In this document: piece by piece, positions 14,476 to 23,303 of the stretch
How positions within the stretch are numbered: the first letter of the stretch is position 1
Layout of the letters: each line of letters starts with the position of its first letter
Assembly: GCA_016712445.1 (NCBI GenBank)
Contig: JADJRB010000005.1
Location: forward strand, 1-43,706
Reading direction: 5' to 3'
From: Acidobacteriota bacterium
GTDB taxonomy: Bacteria; Pseudomonadota; Alphaproteobacteria; Caulobacterales; Hyphomonadaceae
Length of the DNA: 43,706 nt
Translations under genes and position numbers: made by a program
The notes under the pieces: model-generated
What the model was told of the DNA's origin: nothing
What the model saw: the letters and a program-made list of their open reading frames with translations, nothing else
The model's database searches: none

Positions 14476-14871
14476 ATGGCAGCCACAGCAGCCGCGCTCG
14501 TCACCACCCGGCCAGGCCGGGTCCGCTACGGCCACTACGAAACCTTGTCCGGCGCCGCTGGCTCCTGCCCGATGTGCGGCGCGCCCATCGAGGCACACGT
14601 CCCGCACGCCTGCGCGAAGCCCGATCTCGATCACCGGCCGCACGCGGTGCGGACGCGTTCGGAGCCGTTCGAGTCGGCGACGCTGCCGTTCCTCGTGCAC
14701 AGGGGAATGACGTGCCGGTTTGAAGGGCGCGTCTATCGCTACACGAATTACGCGCCGCTCTGCGAAGGCCGCGTGCGGGATAGCGATCTAGTAGAATCGC
14801 GCGAGCACTTCTACGAGCTGGTGGGGATGGGTGTGTTGGAGGAGATCAACGCACAGGAGGTGCAGGCGTGA
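14476..14871 (+). CDS. Zinc-ribbon hypothetical protein
   Basis: A 131-residue protein from the ATG at 14476, four bases after the preceding stop. CPMCG at about residue 31 with His and Cys in AHVPHACAK forms a likely zinc site. The C-terminal half is a small alpha-beta domain. It overlaps the next start by GTGA. Confidence 0.6.
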   Translation: MAATAAALVTTRPGRVRYGHYETLSGAAGSCPMCGAPIEAHVPHACAKPDLDHRPHAVRTRSEPFESATLPFLVHRGMTCRFEGRVYRYTNYAPLCEGRVRDSDLVESREHFYELVGMGVLEEINAQEVQA

Positions 14872-15236
14872 ACAACTACGCCATCGTGCTTATCGCAATC
14901 ATCGGCGGCACACTCGCCGCGCTCCTGATGATCCCCATCAGCACCGCGCAGCAACCGGGCAGCGTCACGGTGACAAACACCGTGACGGCTATCGCAGGCC
15001 CGATCACCTGCACGCTTTCAAACCCCGCGCCGCCCGCGTTCTCGATGACGTGTTCGGCGCCAGGGGGCGCGACACTCAAGCAGGACGCGACGCCAGCCGT
15101 GGGCGCAACGTCGGGCATCGTGGGCAGCTTCAACGTGGGTGCCGACGCAGTGACGTGGATTGTGAAGCAGGAGACGGCGGGCGCGGTGACGTGGCAGGTG
15201 GGGGCGAATGGCGTGATGAAGGCGGGGAGTTTTTGA
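14868..15236 (+). CDS. Exported or membrane-anchored protein
   Basis: A 122-residue protein from a GTG at 14868. The N-terminus is a signal sequence or anchor (AIVLIAIIGGTLAALLMIPI) followed by STAQ. The rest is Thr/Val/Gly-rich and beta-like, with two cysteines (ITCTLSNP, SMTCSAPGG) that could form a disulphide outside the cytoplasm. It may modify the host surface or exclude other phages; that is inference. Confidence 0.65.
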   Translation: MNNYAIVLIAIIGGTLAALLMIPISTAQQPGSVTVTNTVTAIAGPITCTLSNPAPPAFSMTCSAPGGATLKQDATPAVGATSGIVGSFNVGADAVTWIVKQETAGAVTWQVGANGVMKAGSF

Positions 15237-15237
15237 G

Positions 15238-15753
15238 ATGATCCTCGGCTTCAAAGACCGATTTATCCCTTACGTTCTCGACGGCTCGAAGACGCACACC
15301 ATTCGCGCCGGTGAGCGCTGGCGCGCTGATATGCGTGCCGACTTGTTCGCCAAGGTGAGACAGAAGGGGATGAGGCTTTTGTTTCGCGCACCGGTGGTGC
15401 GTGTGGAAGAGATACTCATCCAAGTGTTGCCGCACTACGGACCAATGATTGTCATTGGGGATTGTGCTCTGACTAACGAAGAGGCGGATATGTTCGCGTG
15501 GCGCGACGGGTTTCGCCATCCGATGGCATCGAAGCCGCACGGCGCGTTCAGCCTGATGATGCGCTTCTGGCAATTCACACACAAGATCGACGCGAAGCCC
15601 TTCCACGGCCAGATCGTGCACTGGGATTACGCCCAGCGCTACGTGCCGTGCGGCGATTGCGGGCGCTCACATCCGCTCGGCCCGTGCAACGCGATGTTCC
15701 GCTCAGACTGGCGTTTGCCGCGTCCCACGCGCGCGGCGATGGCTGCGCGATGA
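15238..15753 (+). CDS. ASCH-like domain protein
   Basis: A 171-residue protein. The N-terminus (ILGFKDRFIPYVLDGSKTHT, then IRAGERW) matches the start of ASCH/PUA-like domains, which bind RNA or nucleotides. The C-terminus adds a cysteine motif (VPCGDCGRSHPLGPC). ASCH proteins are frequent in phages and may act on modified nucleosides or RNA. It overlaps the next gene by ATGA. Confidence 0.6.
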   Translation: MILGFKDRFIPYVLDGSKTHTIRAGERWRADMRADLFAKVRQKGMRLLFRAPVVRVEEILIQVLPHYGPMIVIGDCALTNEEADMFAWRDGFRHPMASKPHGAFSLMMRFWQFTHKIDAKPFHGQIVHWDYAQRYVPCGDCGRSHPLGPCNAMFRSDWRLPRPTRAAMAAR

Positions 15754-16247
15754 AAGCCCTCGACGTGTTCACGGGCAGCGAAGGCGCGATCACCCGCGCC
15801 TACTACGCCGCGCTCGAACAGCACGGCGCTCCAGGCATCGTCGCGGTGAACCTGTTTCGCGCGCAAAAGTGCTCGACGCGCGCGAAGAAATATCGAGGCG
15901 GCGTTCGCGGCGTGGGCTCGTATCGCGACATGGCCTACGACCGCAAGGCCTGGTCGATGGGGAACCTGGTCAAGGCGCTCGAAGAACACGGCGACGCGCT
16001 CGGCATCGCATACGGCTGGAAACGCGATCCGCTCGCGCTAACGAACCCGTGGGTGCTGTACGTGGATCTGCCGAATGGCCAGGTGAGCTTCCACTCACCC
16101 ACGCGCGGCGAAGGCCCGGATTACGCGGGCGAGTGGGACGCAATGCGCGCCAGCGAAGAGCGCATCCTCGCGTTCTGCGATGGCGTGATGCGCGGGTTTC
16201 GCGTGGATGTGACAAACCACTCGACGGGGGAGCTGAAGTTTTTATAG
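15750..16247 (+). CDS. Hypothetical phage protein
   Basis: A 165-residue protein whose ATG overlaps the upstream stop. It has a basic N-terminal part (KCSTRAKKYRGGVRGVG) and a distinctive block (WVLYVDLPNGQVSFHSPTRG, then GPDYAGEWD) that looks like a conserved beta domain with Trp, His and Asp positions. I recall similar blocks in uncharacterised phage proteins but cannot name a function. Confidence 0.6.
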   Translation: MKALDVFTGSEGAITRAYYAALEQHGAPGIVAVNLFRAQKCSTRAKKYRGGVRGVGSYRDMAYDRKAWSMGNLVKALEEHGDALGIAYGWKRDPLALTNPWVLYVDLPNGQVSFHSPTRGEGPDYAGEWDAMRASEERILAFCDGVMRGFRVDVTNHSTGELKFL

Positions 16248-16257
16248 GCGGTGATGA

Positions 16258-16758
16258 ATGAATCGACGAGCCTTTTATGAAACGCTGTGCGCAGTCGCCG
16301 TAATCAAGGCTATCGCGCGGGACCAATCCGCGCCTGTGCGGACTTGGTACCCGCATTCAATTCGCGAACTGCTGAGCTTCGGTGTCGAGGTGCGGAAGGT
16401 GGGAATCTCGCTGTGTGATGTGGACATGCGGGTGGAAGGGATACACCTTAACCAACACATGAACCTCGGATGCAAGGTGTACTTCGAGGACGTTCCGCAG
16501 TCCTTCGTCTCGGCGACGGCGAACGCGATGAACGTCTTCATCCGCGACGGCTCGTTGCACTGTGACGATGTGACATTTTTCTCGGCTACGGGAAACGAAG
16601 CAGGGTTGCTGATTCACTTGGAGTTCACAAACGGCTCCCGTCCGATCCTCGCATTCCTGACGGATTCGCGTTACTTCTTGGGTCTGCCAATCACTCCGAA
16701 CGGGGGCACAATCCACGTACAAATGCCTCGTCGGGAAGGCTTAATCCGCCTCGCATGA
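16258..16758 (+). CDS. Early-operon relative of a virion protein
   Basis: A 166-residue protein, last gene of the rightward operon and convergent with the late operon. Its C-terminal 65 residues align by eye with the end of the structural protein at 22854-23255: DDVTFFSATG versus DITFSTVTG, and GLPITPNGGTIHV versus GLPVTPNGGNINV, with matching hydrophobic ends. The N-terminal half differs. It may be a virion protein carried outside the structural block, or a decoy or regulator derived from one. Base composition is less GC-rich than in its neighbours. Confidence 0.65.
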   Translation: MNRRAFYETLCAVAVIKAIARDQSAPVRTWYPHSIRELLSFGVEVRKVGISLCDVDMRVEGIHLNQHMNLGCKVYFEDVPQSFVSATANAMNVFIRDGSLHCDDVTFFSATGNEAGLLIHLEFTNGSRPILAFLTDSRYFLGLPITPNGGTIHVQMPRREGLIRLA

Positions 16759-16788
16759 AACGTCTCTTTCTTTAAGCCCGAATCCGCC

Positions 16789-17001
16789 CTAAGGCTCCGG
16801 TGATTTTCGCTTCGCAGGCAGCGAGGCGCGCAGCCGCTCCATCGCTTCCGCCACGGCCTCGGAGGCCTCGGCCGAGCGCTCCAGGATGCGGAGCGCTTCC
16901 GCGATCACCTGGTCTTTCTGGTCGAGCTTGCGCCACAGCGCGATCACCGCGATCGCCAGCGCGGCTGGCAGCGTCAACGCCTCGATATTTACTGGCGGCA
17001 T
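16789..17001 (-). CDS. Small membrane protein with coiled coil, holin-like
   Basis: A 70-residue protein with GGAG nine bases before its ATG. One hydrophobic helix (LTLPAALAIAVIALW) is followed by a long charged helix (KLDQKDQVIAEALRILERS, then EASEAVAEAMERL). It is the last gene of the late operon. A holin, spanin-like or phage membrane anchor would fit; no lysin gene was recognised nearby, so the lysis role is tentative. Confidence 0.55.
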   Translation of the reverse strand: MPPVNIEALTLPAALAIAVIALWRKLDQKDQVIAEALRILERSAEASEAVAEAMERLRASLPAKRKSPEP

Positions 17002-17029
17002 TCATCACATCTCCATTTTCTCAAAAGGG

Positions 17030-18328
17030 TCAAAACGAGTAGCCTTGCGGCACGCACTCGCCGGGCGCGTCGATCGCCGTGTCCGGGTCCACAGGGTTGC
17101 ACGCGTTCGAGGGCTCGACCGCGATCGGCGTGCCGCACGTGTCGAGGCCGCCGCCTGTGACGCCGGACGTGTTGAAAAAACGCTCTTTCGTTGTGATGGG
17201 CTCGACGCCGGTGATCGTCTGCGCCGCTCCGCTGGCCAGGAAGTAAAACGACGGCAGCGGGTCATCGGAAAAATCCGTGAAGAAGAAGCCCCAGGCGCTA
17301 CCCACTTCACGGCCCGAGAATGCCCCGCCAATCGACGACAGGAGCGCTGTGGACGCGCTCCAGCCGCTGGAGTACGTAGAGGCATAGATTGTGCCGCCGG
17401 CCGCCCAGGCGGCCCTGAACGCGCTGCCGCCCACGAGTCCCGCGTTCACGCCCGCGTCGGCGGCCGCCGACGTGTCGATGTCCGCAAACGCCCAGGACGG
17501 CGCGTCCGCGCTGGTCGCAATCGCGGAGCGCAACTTCCAGTTCGTGCCCACGCCCACGTCGGGCGCGTTGTAGATCACGCCAATGGTGCCATCGGCGAGC
17601 GCGGCGGCGCTGATCGGTAAATCCTCGTCGTCGATTTCAGCCTCGATCTCGTCGAACGCGGTGCCGATGCCGCCGCCTTCGCCGATCACGAGCACATGCA
17701 GCAGCGAGTGCTCATCGGTCGAGATGGTTTGCTTGCGTACGAAACCATGGATGCGCCCGTCGAGGCCGCGCGCGATGCCAACGGGATTGAACAAATGATC
17801 GCTGTCCGTTTGGCCGGCTGGTGCGCTCAGCGATGACCACGAATTCAGATCAGCGCTCAGCGTGCAGATTTCAGCTTTGATCGTTGATCCGCTGCCGGGA
17901 AACGTTTTAACCAGCACGCCGAATCCACCATCGGTGGATTCTTCAATGAACAACAACGCCGCATTGCCTGCGCCATTGTCCAACGTCGGACCCGCCGCGC
18001 TGGTGTCGTCGACCGCGCCCGTCGCGAGATTGAAGCGCGACACCTCCAACTGCGTATCGAAGCCGTCCGGCACGACGTACAGCACGTAAACGTAGTCGCC
18101 CGCGATGGATCGGCACGCCGCGAAAACCTGCGTCGTTCCGCCAATGGTGCGAGTCTCGCCCGTCGCGGTCCACGTCTCGCCCGCGTCGCTCGACGAATAC
18201 GCTTCGAGCGTGGTCAGATCGGAGAACGCGAAGCAGTACAGCGTTCCGCCGTACTCCCACGGCCCTTGCGGCCCGCCACGATTCGCCAGCGGGTGCGCGG
18301 CAGTCGAAACTTGAAATGGTCCAGGCAT
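17030..18328 (-). CDS. Beta-propeller tail protein with Asp-box
   Basis: A 432-residue protein with repeated beta-sheet blades. SSDAGETWTATG at about residues 46-57 is a sialidase/BNR Asp-box, and similar strands recur along the chain. No sialidase Arg triad was identified, so a sugar-binding propeller on the tail tip is more likely than an active glycosidase. The C-terminal 60 residues (from about ITGVEPITTK) contain four Cys. It lies just downstream of the tail hub genes. Confidence 0.7.
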   Translation of the reverse strand: MPGPFQVSTAAHPLANRGGPQGPWEYGGTLYCFAFSDLTTLEAYSSSDAGETWTATGETRTIGGTTQVFAACRSIAGDYVYVLYVVPDGFDTQLEVSRFNLATGAVDDTSAAGPTLDNGAGNAALLFIEESTDGGFGVLVKTFPGSGSTIKAEICTLSADLNSWSSLSAPAGQTDSDHLFNPVGIARGLDGRIHGFVRKQTISTDEHSLLHVLVIGEGGGIGTAFDEIEAEIDDEDLPISAAALADGTIGVIYNAPDVGVGTNWKLRSAIATSADAPSWAFADIDTSAAADAGVNAGLVGGSAFRAAWAAGGTIYASTYSSGWSASTALLSSIGGAFSGREVGSAWGFFFTDFSDDPLPSFYFLASGAAQTITGVEPITTKERFFNTSGVTGGGLDTCGTPIAVEPSNACNPVDPDTAIDAPGECVPQGYSF

Positions 18329-18329
18329 T

Positions 18330-18518
18330 TCAGTAGCTCAAATACAAAGACGTGGGCACGCTCAGCGGGTCAATCGAGATGCCCGACGGCGGCTCGAAGT
18401 ACTCGCCCGACGCGATGGGCGCGACGCCTTGGAGGCGCGTTTCGTACACGCTCGAATCCGCGAGTGCGAACGCCTCAGCGCTCGCAATCGGCGTTGAGCC
18501 CGTGATTGTCTGGTCCAT
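18330..18518 (-). CDS. Short ASGE-repeat tail protein or frameshifted fragment
   Basis: A 62-residue frame with two copies of the repeat found in the large hub (ITGSTPIASAEAF and LQGVAPIASGEYF). It overlaps the frame at 18475-18621, which carries another copy (LSGNAPIASAE), in a different phase. Removing one base near 18530 would join them into one continuous repeat protein. It is therefore either a separate small gene or the second half of a frameshifted one. Confidence 0.5.
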   Translation of the reverse strand: MDQTITGSTPIASAEAFALADSSVYETRLQGVAPIASGEYFEPPSGISIDPLSVPTSLYLSY

Positions 18519-18621
18519 GCTGTAAAACCCGCTCCGCGCTCGCGATGGGCGCGTTGCCGCTCAGCGTTTGCGCGGGCGGCGCATTGTCTTTCCGCTCGTC
18601 GAGAACATTTTCTTCGATCAT
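18475..18621 (-). pseudogene. N-terminal part of an ASGE-repeat protein, probably frameshifted
   Basis: A 48-codon frame starting at ATG 18621, right after the hub stop. It begins MIEENVLDERKDNAPPAQ and contains LSGNAPIASAE, after which repeat-like sequence continues only in the next frame (GFYSMDQTITGSTPIASAE). The shift falls in GAGCGGG near 18530. Both a sequencing or mutational +1 change and a programmed shift would explain it. Confidence 0.45.
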
Positions 18622-18625
18622 GTTT

Positions 18626-21600
18626 TTAGCCTCTCGTAATCAGGTTCACCACGCCGCCGCAGCCAGGAAACTCGCTTCCCACCCCGACCACGTCCACGGT
18701 GAACTTGTCGTCGCGCTCGATCACGAGCGGAGCCTCGCGGAAGCTGGTCACCCGGTGCACGTCGGTGCTTCCGGCGGGCACTTCTAGATAAGTTCCGGCG
18801 GCGAAGATCGAAGTGCCATTTTGCTTAATGTCGATCAGCACGGGCGCGCCCTCGGGCGGCGTGCCGAACACCACGGACACGCTCTCCGCGACGCTCAGGT
18901 CTTTCTGCGCGTACCAGGGGTTAGTCACATTCGTCCCGGTGGCCAGCGCGCGGCTGGCGACGCCGGGGATCGCGTTGGCGAGCACAAACGTGGCTCGCTC
19001 CTGGTCGAGGTTCGTGCCGACATACGTACCGGCGGCGAGCATGGTGCGCAGGGCGTTTGCCTCGCTACTCCCCAGTGTCACGCGCACAATCGCGTCGGTC
19101 TCGGCGCAGCGGCCGCGGCGATCGTTCTGGAACGGTTCGCCGCCGGCCAGGTTGCCGACGTCGGCAGCGAAAAACGTGGTGGGCGAAAGCACCTCAACGC
19201 GCGTGGTTGCCGTGTTAATGGAGCTGCCGGTCGGTCCCACCGCGCCGGTCACCCCCCAGATTGCGACACGGAAGCCGTTGTCTGTCGGGTAGCTGGACGT
19301 GAAGCCGTGATTCTGTGAAGTGGTAACCACGTTTGTGTTCGTGTCCACGTTGGTGATGACGAGCGCGTCTGAGCCGCCGATCCCCGTCTCGCCTGGCTCC
19401 GGACCGGTCCCACTCCATACGTAGCCGCCGAACGGATCGGGACCGCTATTGTAGCCATTCGTGCCGCCGCCGTCCGTGCCCCCGCCGCCGCCCTCGTATG
19501 TGTAGCCGGTCACGTCGATGGGCGTCAGGTCGATGGTGAACGTGTACGGGTCAATCGGCGTGACCTCGAACGTGCCGCCGTTGAGCAGCTCGCCCAGCTC
19601 GCCGCTGAACCCGCCAAAGTTCACGCCTTCGTATGTACCGCCAAAGCCGTGCGGATACTCCGTCTCAATCGTCAGTTCACTGGTGTCCGTCACCTCGACG
19701 CCTACAACAAGCGGTAGCTCGCGCGCCTGCGCCGTCACGTTGTAGCGCAGGAACGTGCCGCCGATATCGCGAAGCTGGACGCGCTGGATGATGAACACGC
19801 CGCACAGCGGAGGCGAGGTGGTGAACACATCGAGCCACTGCCCGATGTGCCAACCGTTCGTGTCCGTCTCAAACTCGACTTCGGCGACGTCCACGCCGAA
19901 GTTTTGGAAGCACGTTTCCGCGAACGCGGCCGCCATGCCCGCGTCGCGAATGTTCTTCGCGCTCGTCACCGCCTCAATAATGCCGCTGCCGCCGGTCCGT
20001 GCGGCGACGCTGGCGATCGCGGCCGAGTTCTCAGCCCAGTACACATCAAGGCTGCTCGACGCGTGAGTGACCACGATCTCATCGATTGCCGTGTACGCGG
20101 TCTGAGCCGAATTGTGGCGCAGCACATTTGAGGTGCGCTCCCACGCGAAATCCCACGGCGCCGTATCGCGGTCTTCCCAGGCGAGAACGATCTTCTCCAC
20201 GTCGTTCACCACCACCTTGGGCGCGTAGAGCAGCGAGTAGGAAAGTAAGTACTGATGCGTCCCGTTGCCCGCAAGTGTAGTTGTGCGCTGGCCGCCGGTC
20301 GGGATCGCGGTCCGGACGCCCTGACGGGTGCGCGTCTGACGATTCGAGCGCGTGATGCGCATGTTGCGCCACACGCCGTCGTCATCGCGAATCACGCGTG
20401 GGGCAACGTCGAAGCTCTTGCGTTCGAGGCGCAAACGGCGGAAGTGGTCAATGCGCCAGTTGAAGCCGAACACGCTTGAGACGCGATCGAGGCACGCTGC
20501 CACGGTCTCATCGTCGAACACGAGGCGCTTGCCCGTCACGCTGCCGGTCTCGACCGCGTCGTAGGTGACACCCTCGCTCGCCAGCGTGGCGTCGAAGATC
20601 TCCTGCACGATCGTCCGGAGGTCGAACGTCGGACCCTCGTACGTTTTCGCAAACGTGCGCCGGTCCGCCAGGTCGCGATAGTCCGTGCACGTGACGCTGA
20701 TCTTCAACTCGCTGCGCGAGTCGAAGGCCTGCTCGACGATGGTCTGGACGAATCCACCGAAAAGCCGGTCAGTGCCTCGGAAGTAGATCACTTCCTCTCC
20801 CGCGTTCGGGCGATATGTGGCGCGGCCCACGTCGTTCAGCGCGAACTGCGCACTGGCGCGGCCGTTGAACTCTTCGACGATGTTCAGCGTGTTGACGCTG
20901 AGCCAGGCCGTGCGATCGCGGCCGCGCACAAACAGCGTTCCCGTCGCTTCGCGCAGCACCGCGCCGCCAGGCAGAAATGTTTCCCCGCTCGCGATCGTGT
21001 CGTAGCCGGTGATCGTGTACGACAGCGCGCCGCTGCTCGGCACGCTCTCTGCGGACGCGATCGGCGACGCGCCGGTAACGTTGAGCGCGAGCGAGCCCGT
21101 GCTCGGCACGCTCTCTCCGGAAGCGATGGGCGAGGCTCCGGTGACAGGCTGATCGTAGATCAGCGCTCCAATACCAAAACTCTCCCCACTCGCGATAGGC
21201 GTAACGCCGGTGATCGGCCCGGCGACCACGCCGCCTGCGGGGAAGAATTCTCCGCTGGCGATGGTTACGGAGCTGGCAACCTCGGCGATACCGCCGGGGG
21301 GGAACGTTTCTCCGGACGCGATCGGTAAGACGCCCGTGAGGGTGATTGTGCCGTCCGACACAGTGCCGCTGCTCGGCACGCTCTCTCCGGACGCGATGGG
21401 TGAGTTGCCTGTAATTGGTCCGGCGATTACACCGCCAGCGGGGAAGGACTCTCCGCTCGCGATGGGGGTGGAACCGATCAAGTTGGGTTCGGCGAGCGGG
21501 AAGAATGCATACTTGACTGCCCTCCGGGGAGGGTTGAACATCTGGAATGGCTCTCGCCAAAGGGAGGAAACTTCCTCCTTCGAGAGAATGCGATCCCAAA

Positions 21601-22273
21601 TGTAGACGCATTGGCAAACGGAGTTGGAGTCCCGTCCACCAACGTTGTCGCCAATGGAAAACGTCGCATCGGCACTGTAGGAGATCGTTCCTGTGGTTCC
21701 GCCGCCTCCATCGTAGGAACCGTCATCGGTGTATGCTCGCTGCCCTGCTGTGGTGGGTTGCATGTCCACCGTCAGGACAAACTGATGGAGGCCGTTAGCT
21801 ACAAAGTCGCTGATGTTGCGAAAGCCGTTGTTTTGAAACGCTCCGTTGTTGAAGCCGAACGTCAGCTTGCCGGCATTGTCCTTGTAGAACACATACGACG
21901 TGTAGGGGCTCGAATCGGTGGCATTCGGAGCAACGCCCGCGAAGTTCGCGAAATCTGTTGGCGTCGAACGAATATAGCCTCTCCAGAGGAGAGAGACTCG
22001 CTGCAACCGCAGCGCCGGTTCAGCCGTGCCCTTGATCCCTTTGCCCGCCGCGTCCACGTCGAGCGCGAGGCCGTAGCGGCCTTCCTCCCACGTTGGAGCC
22101 GTCGAAGACGGCCCGTACACAACCCCGCTGATGAGGTTGCGGACTGAGCCCTGATGCTCCTTTTGGAGAGGGAAACATCCCACCATGCCGATGCCGAACG
22201 GAGATCCGGTATCGACACGAGAGCCGAGAGGTGGCTTGACCAGCCACCTGCCGGGATGAAGGATGGAAGGCAT
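18626..22273 (-). CDS. Tail tip/hub protein with lectin-like domain and ASGE repeats
   Basis: A 1215-residue virion protein. Residues 40-240 look like a LamG/concanavalin-type beta sandwich (GNAGKLTFGFNNG-like strands, YIWDRILSKEEVSSLW near its end). Residues 265-460 hold eight tandem repeats of about 22 residues, consensus ITG-x-SPIASGES-x-P-x-GG. From about 465 (FVRGRDRTAWLSVNTLNIVE) a baseplate-hub-like region follows with strands typical of phage tail-tip proteins. The end contains Gly-rich linkers (EGGGGGTDGGG) and further beta domains. It follows the tape measure and two small tail genes in the late operon. The lectin domain and repeats suggest the receptor-binding part of the tail. Confidence 0.75.
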   Translation of the reverse strand: MPSILHPGRWLVKPPLGSRVDTGSPFGIGMVGCFPLQKEHQGSVRNLISGVVYGPSSTAPTWEEGRYGLALDVDAAGKGIKGTAEPALRLQRVSLLWRGYIRSTPTDFANFAGVAPNATDSSPYTSYVFYKDNAGKLTFGFNNGAFQNNGFRNISDFVANGLHQFVLTVDMQPTTAGQRAYTDDGSYDGGGGTTGTISYSADATFSIGDNVGGRDSNSVCQCVYIWDRILSKEEVSSLWREPFQMFNPPRRAVKYAFFPLAEPNLIGSTPIASGESFPAGGVIAGPITGNSPIASGESVPSSGTVSDGTITLTGVLPIASGETFPPGGIAEVASSVTIASGEFFPAGGVVAGPITGVTPIASGESFGIGALIYDQPVTGASPIASGESVPSTGSLALNVTGASPIASAESVPSSGALSYTITGYDTIASGETFLPGGAVLREATGTLFVRGRDRTAWLSVNTLNIVEEFNGRASAQFALNDVGRATYRPNAGEEVIYFRGTDRLFGGFVQTIVEQAFDSRSELKISVTCTDYRDLADRRTFAKTYEGPTFDLRTIVQEIFDATLASEGVTYDAVETGSVTGKRLVFDDETVAACLDRVSSVFGFNWRIDHFRRLRLERKSFDVAPRVIRDDDGVWRNMRITRSNRQTRTRQGVRTAIPTGGQRTTTLAGNGTHQYLLSYSLLYAPKVVVNDVEKIVLAWEDRDTAPWDFAWERTSNVLRHNSAQTAYTAIDEIVVTHASSSLDVYWAENSAAIASVAARTGGSGIIEAVTSAKNIRDAGMAAAFAETCFQNFGVDVAEVEFETDTNGWHIGQWLDVFTTSPPLCGVFIIQRVQLRDIGGTFLRYNVTAQARELPLVVGVEVTDTSELTIETEYPHGFGGTYEGVNFGGFSGELGELLNGGTFEVTPIDPYTFTIDLTPIDVTGYTYEGGGGGTDGGGTNGYNSGPDPFGGYVWSGTGPEPGETGIGGSDALVITNVDTNTNVVTTSQNHGFTSSYPTDNGFRVAIWGVTGAVGPTGSSINTATTRVEVLSPTTFFAADVGNLAGGEPFQNDRRGRCAETDAIVRVTLGSSEANALRTMLAAGTYVGTNLDQERATFVLANAIPGVASRALATGTNVTNPWYAQKDLSVAESVSVVFGTPPEGAPVLIDIKQNGTSIFAAGTYLEVPAGSTDVHRVTSFREAPLVIERDDKFTVDVVGVGSEFPGCGGVVNLITRG

Positions 22274-22282
22274 TTATAATGC

Positions 22283-22759
22283 TTAGGTGTATTGAGCCAG
22301 CACGCCCTGCCAGATCGCCGCGTGGTTGCCACTCGTGGAATCGAGTGTCCCGCCGGAATTGTTGACCACAACAATTCCCCAGTGCGATGGCATCACTCCG
22401 CCGAACGCCGCCGCGATGGACATGATCGGGGACTTATAGTCCGTCCCGTTCGCCGTCATGTCAACGCGTCCGACCAGGTTCATGTTGATCGGCGTCAACC
22501 CTCCGTCTGTGCCGGTTGCATTGCCTGAGTAGGAGGAGCCGCCATCCACGGAGCCGTAGGCATAGATCAGCAGATATCCGGTCGCGGAGGTGCCCGACGC
22601 TGGCGAACGCGATTTCAACATGAGCAGCACGTCGGCGAACAAATTGGATGTGTTGTCCACTGCTGTGCTCTGCCGTCCGGCGGCGTTCGCGAGGGAAGCG
22701 AGAGAAATGGTGAGGGTCTGGTTTGAAGTCCCAAACTTTTGTTTGATATCACCGGCCAT
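22283..22759 (-). CDS. Tail-associated virion protein
   Basis: A 158-residue Ser/Gly/Thr-rich beta protein (SNQTLTISLASLANAAGRQ, then MNLVGRVDMTANGTDYKSPI). It has an AGGAG ribosome-binding site directly behind a hairpin and T-run. Position between the tape measure block and the hub makes it a tail-tip or decoration component. Family not identified. Confidence 0.6.
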   Translation of the reverse strand: MAGDIKQKFGTSNQTLTISLASLANAAGRQSTAVDNTSNLFADVLLMLKSRSPASGTSATGYLLIYAYGSVDGGSSYSGNATGTDGGLTPINMNLVGRVDMTANGTDYKSPIMSIAAAFGGVMPSHWGIVVVNNSGGTLDSTSGNHAAIWQGVLAQYT

Positions 22760-22772
22760 CGGTTTAGCTCCT

Positions 22773-22821
22773 AAAAGTGAAAGACCACGCGGTTTTCCGC
22801 CCTTTCACCGCCTCTCGCGGT
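22773..22821 (-). terminator. Hairpin and T-run just before a start codon
   Basis: On the minus strand ACCGC/GCGGT (22821-22807) is followed by a strong hairpin GTGAAAG (22808-22802) with CTTTCAC (22783-22777), containing an inner GCGG-AAAA-CCGC stem, then TTTT (22776-22773). AGGAG and the ATG at 22759 come directly after. It resembles an intrinsic terminator or attenuator in the leader of the gene. Confidence 0.55.
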
Positions 22822-22853
22822 AAACACAAGGGGAGGGGGCAAGGCGAGTAGCC

Positions 22854-23255
22854 CTAAAGTACAAAGATCCCGCTCGCAGGCCACGCCACGTTAATGTTGC
22901 CGCCGTTGGGTGTCACGGGCAGCCCCGTGTAATCGTCGATCTTCGCGATCAGCGGCGACGTGCCGGAAGTGCCCGTCCAGCGCATGATGATGATGTACTC
23001 ACACGGATCGCCGGTAACCGTGCTGAACGTGATGTCCGCCGCGTCGGCCGTGCCGAGCGTCGAGGTCTTCGACGCGAAGTTGCTGCTGGTGGCGACGATC
23101 CCGCCGCCAGCGACATCGTCGTGAAACTCATCCGTGTTTTGCGTGGGCGTGTAGTCCGCGCCATCGACCAACATTGCCTTGATGTCGTGTGCCGACCAAT
23201 CGATGTCGGCGTCGAGAAACTTCTGGCGAGCGAGTCCGTAAAGATACGAAGCCAT
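22854..23255 (-). CDS. Virion protein of the tail module
   Basis: A 133-residue protein starting MASYLYGLARQKFLDADIDW. It is beta-rich with a conserved-looking end (YTGLPVTPNGGNINVAWP). Similar proteins in other phages accompany tail or capsid-surface genes. Its C-terminal half is related to the early gene at 16258-16758. The direct function is unknown. Confidence 0.65.
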   Translation of the reverse strand: MASYLYGLARQKFLDADIDWSAHDIKAMLVDGADYTPTQNTDEFHDDVAGGGIVATSSNFASKTSTLGTADAADITFSTVTGDPCEYIIIMRWTGTSGTSPLIAKIDDYTGLPVTPNGGNINVAWPASGIFVL

Positions 23256-23303
23256 GGAAAAACTCCTGTGTGAAAAGTGGAAAAGGTGGAACGCGGGCGG
23301 GAA

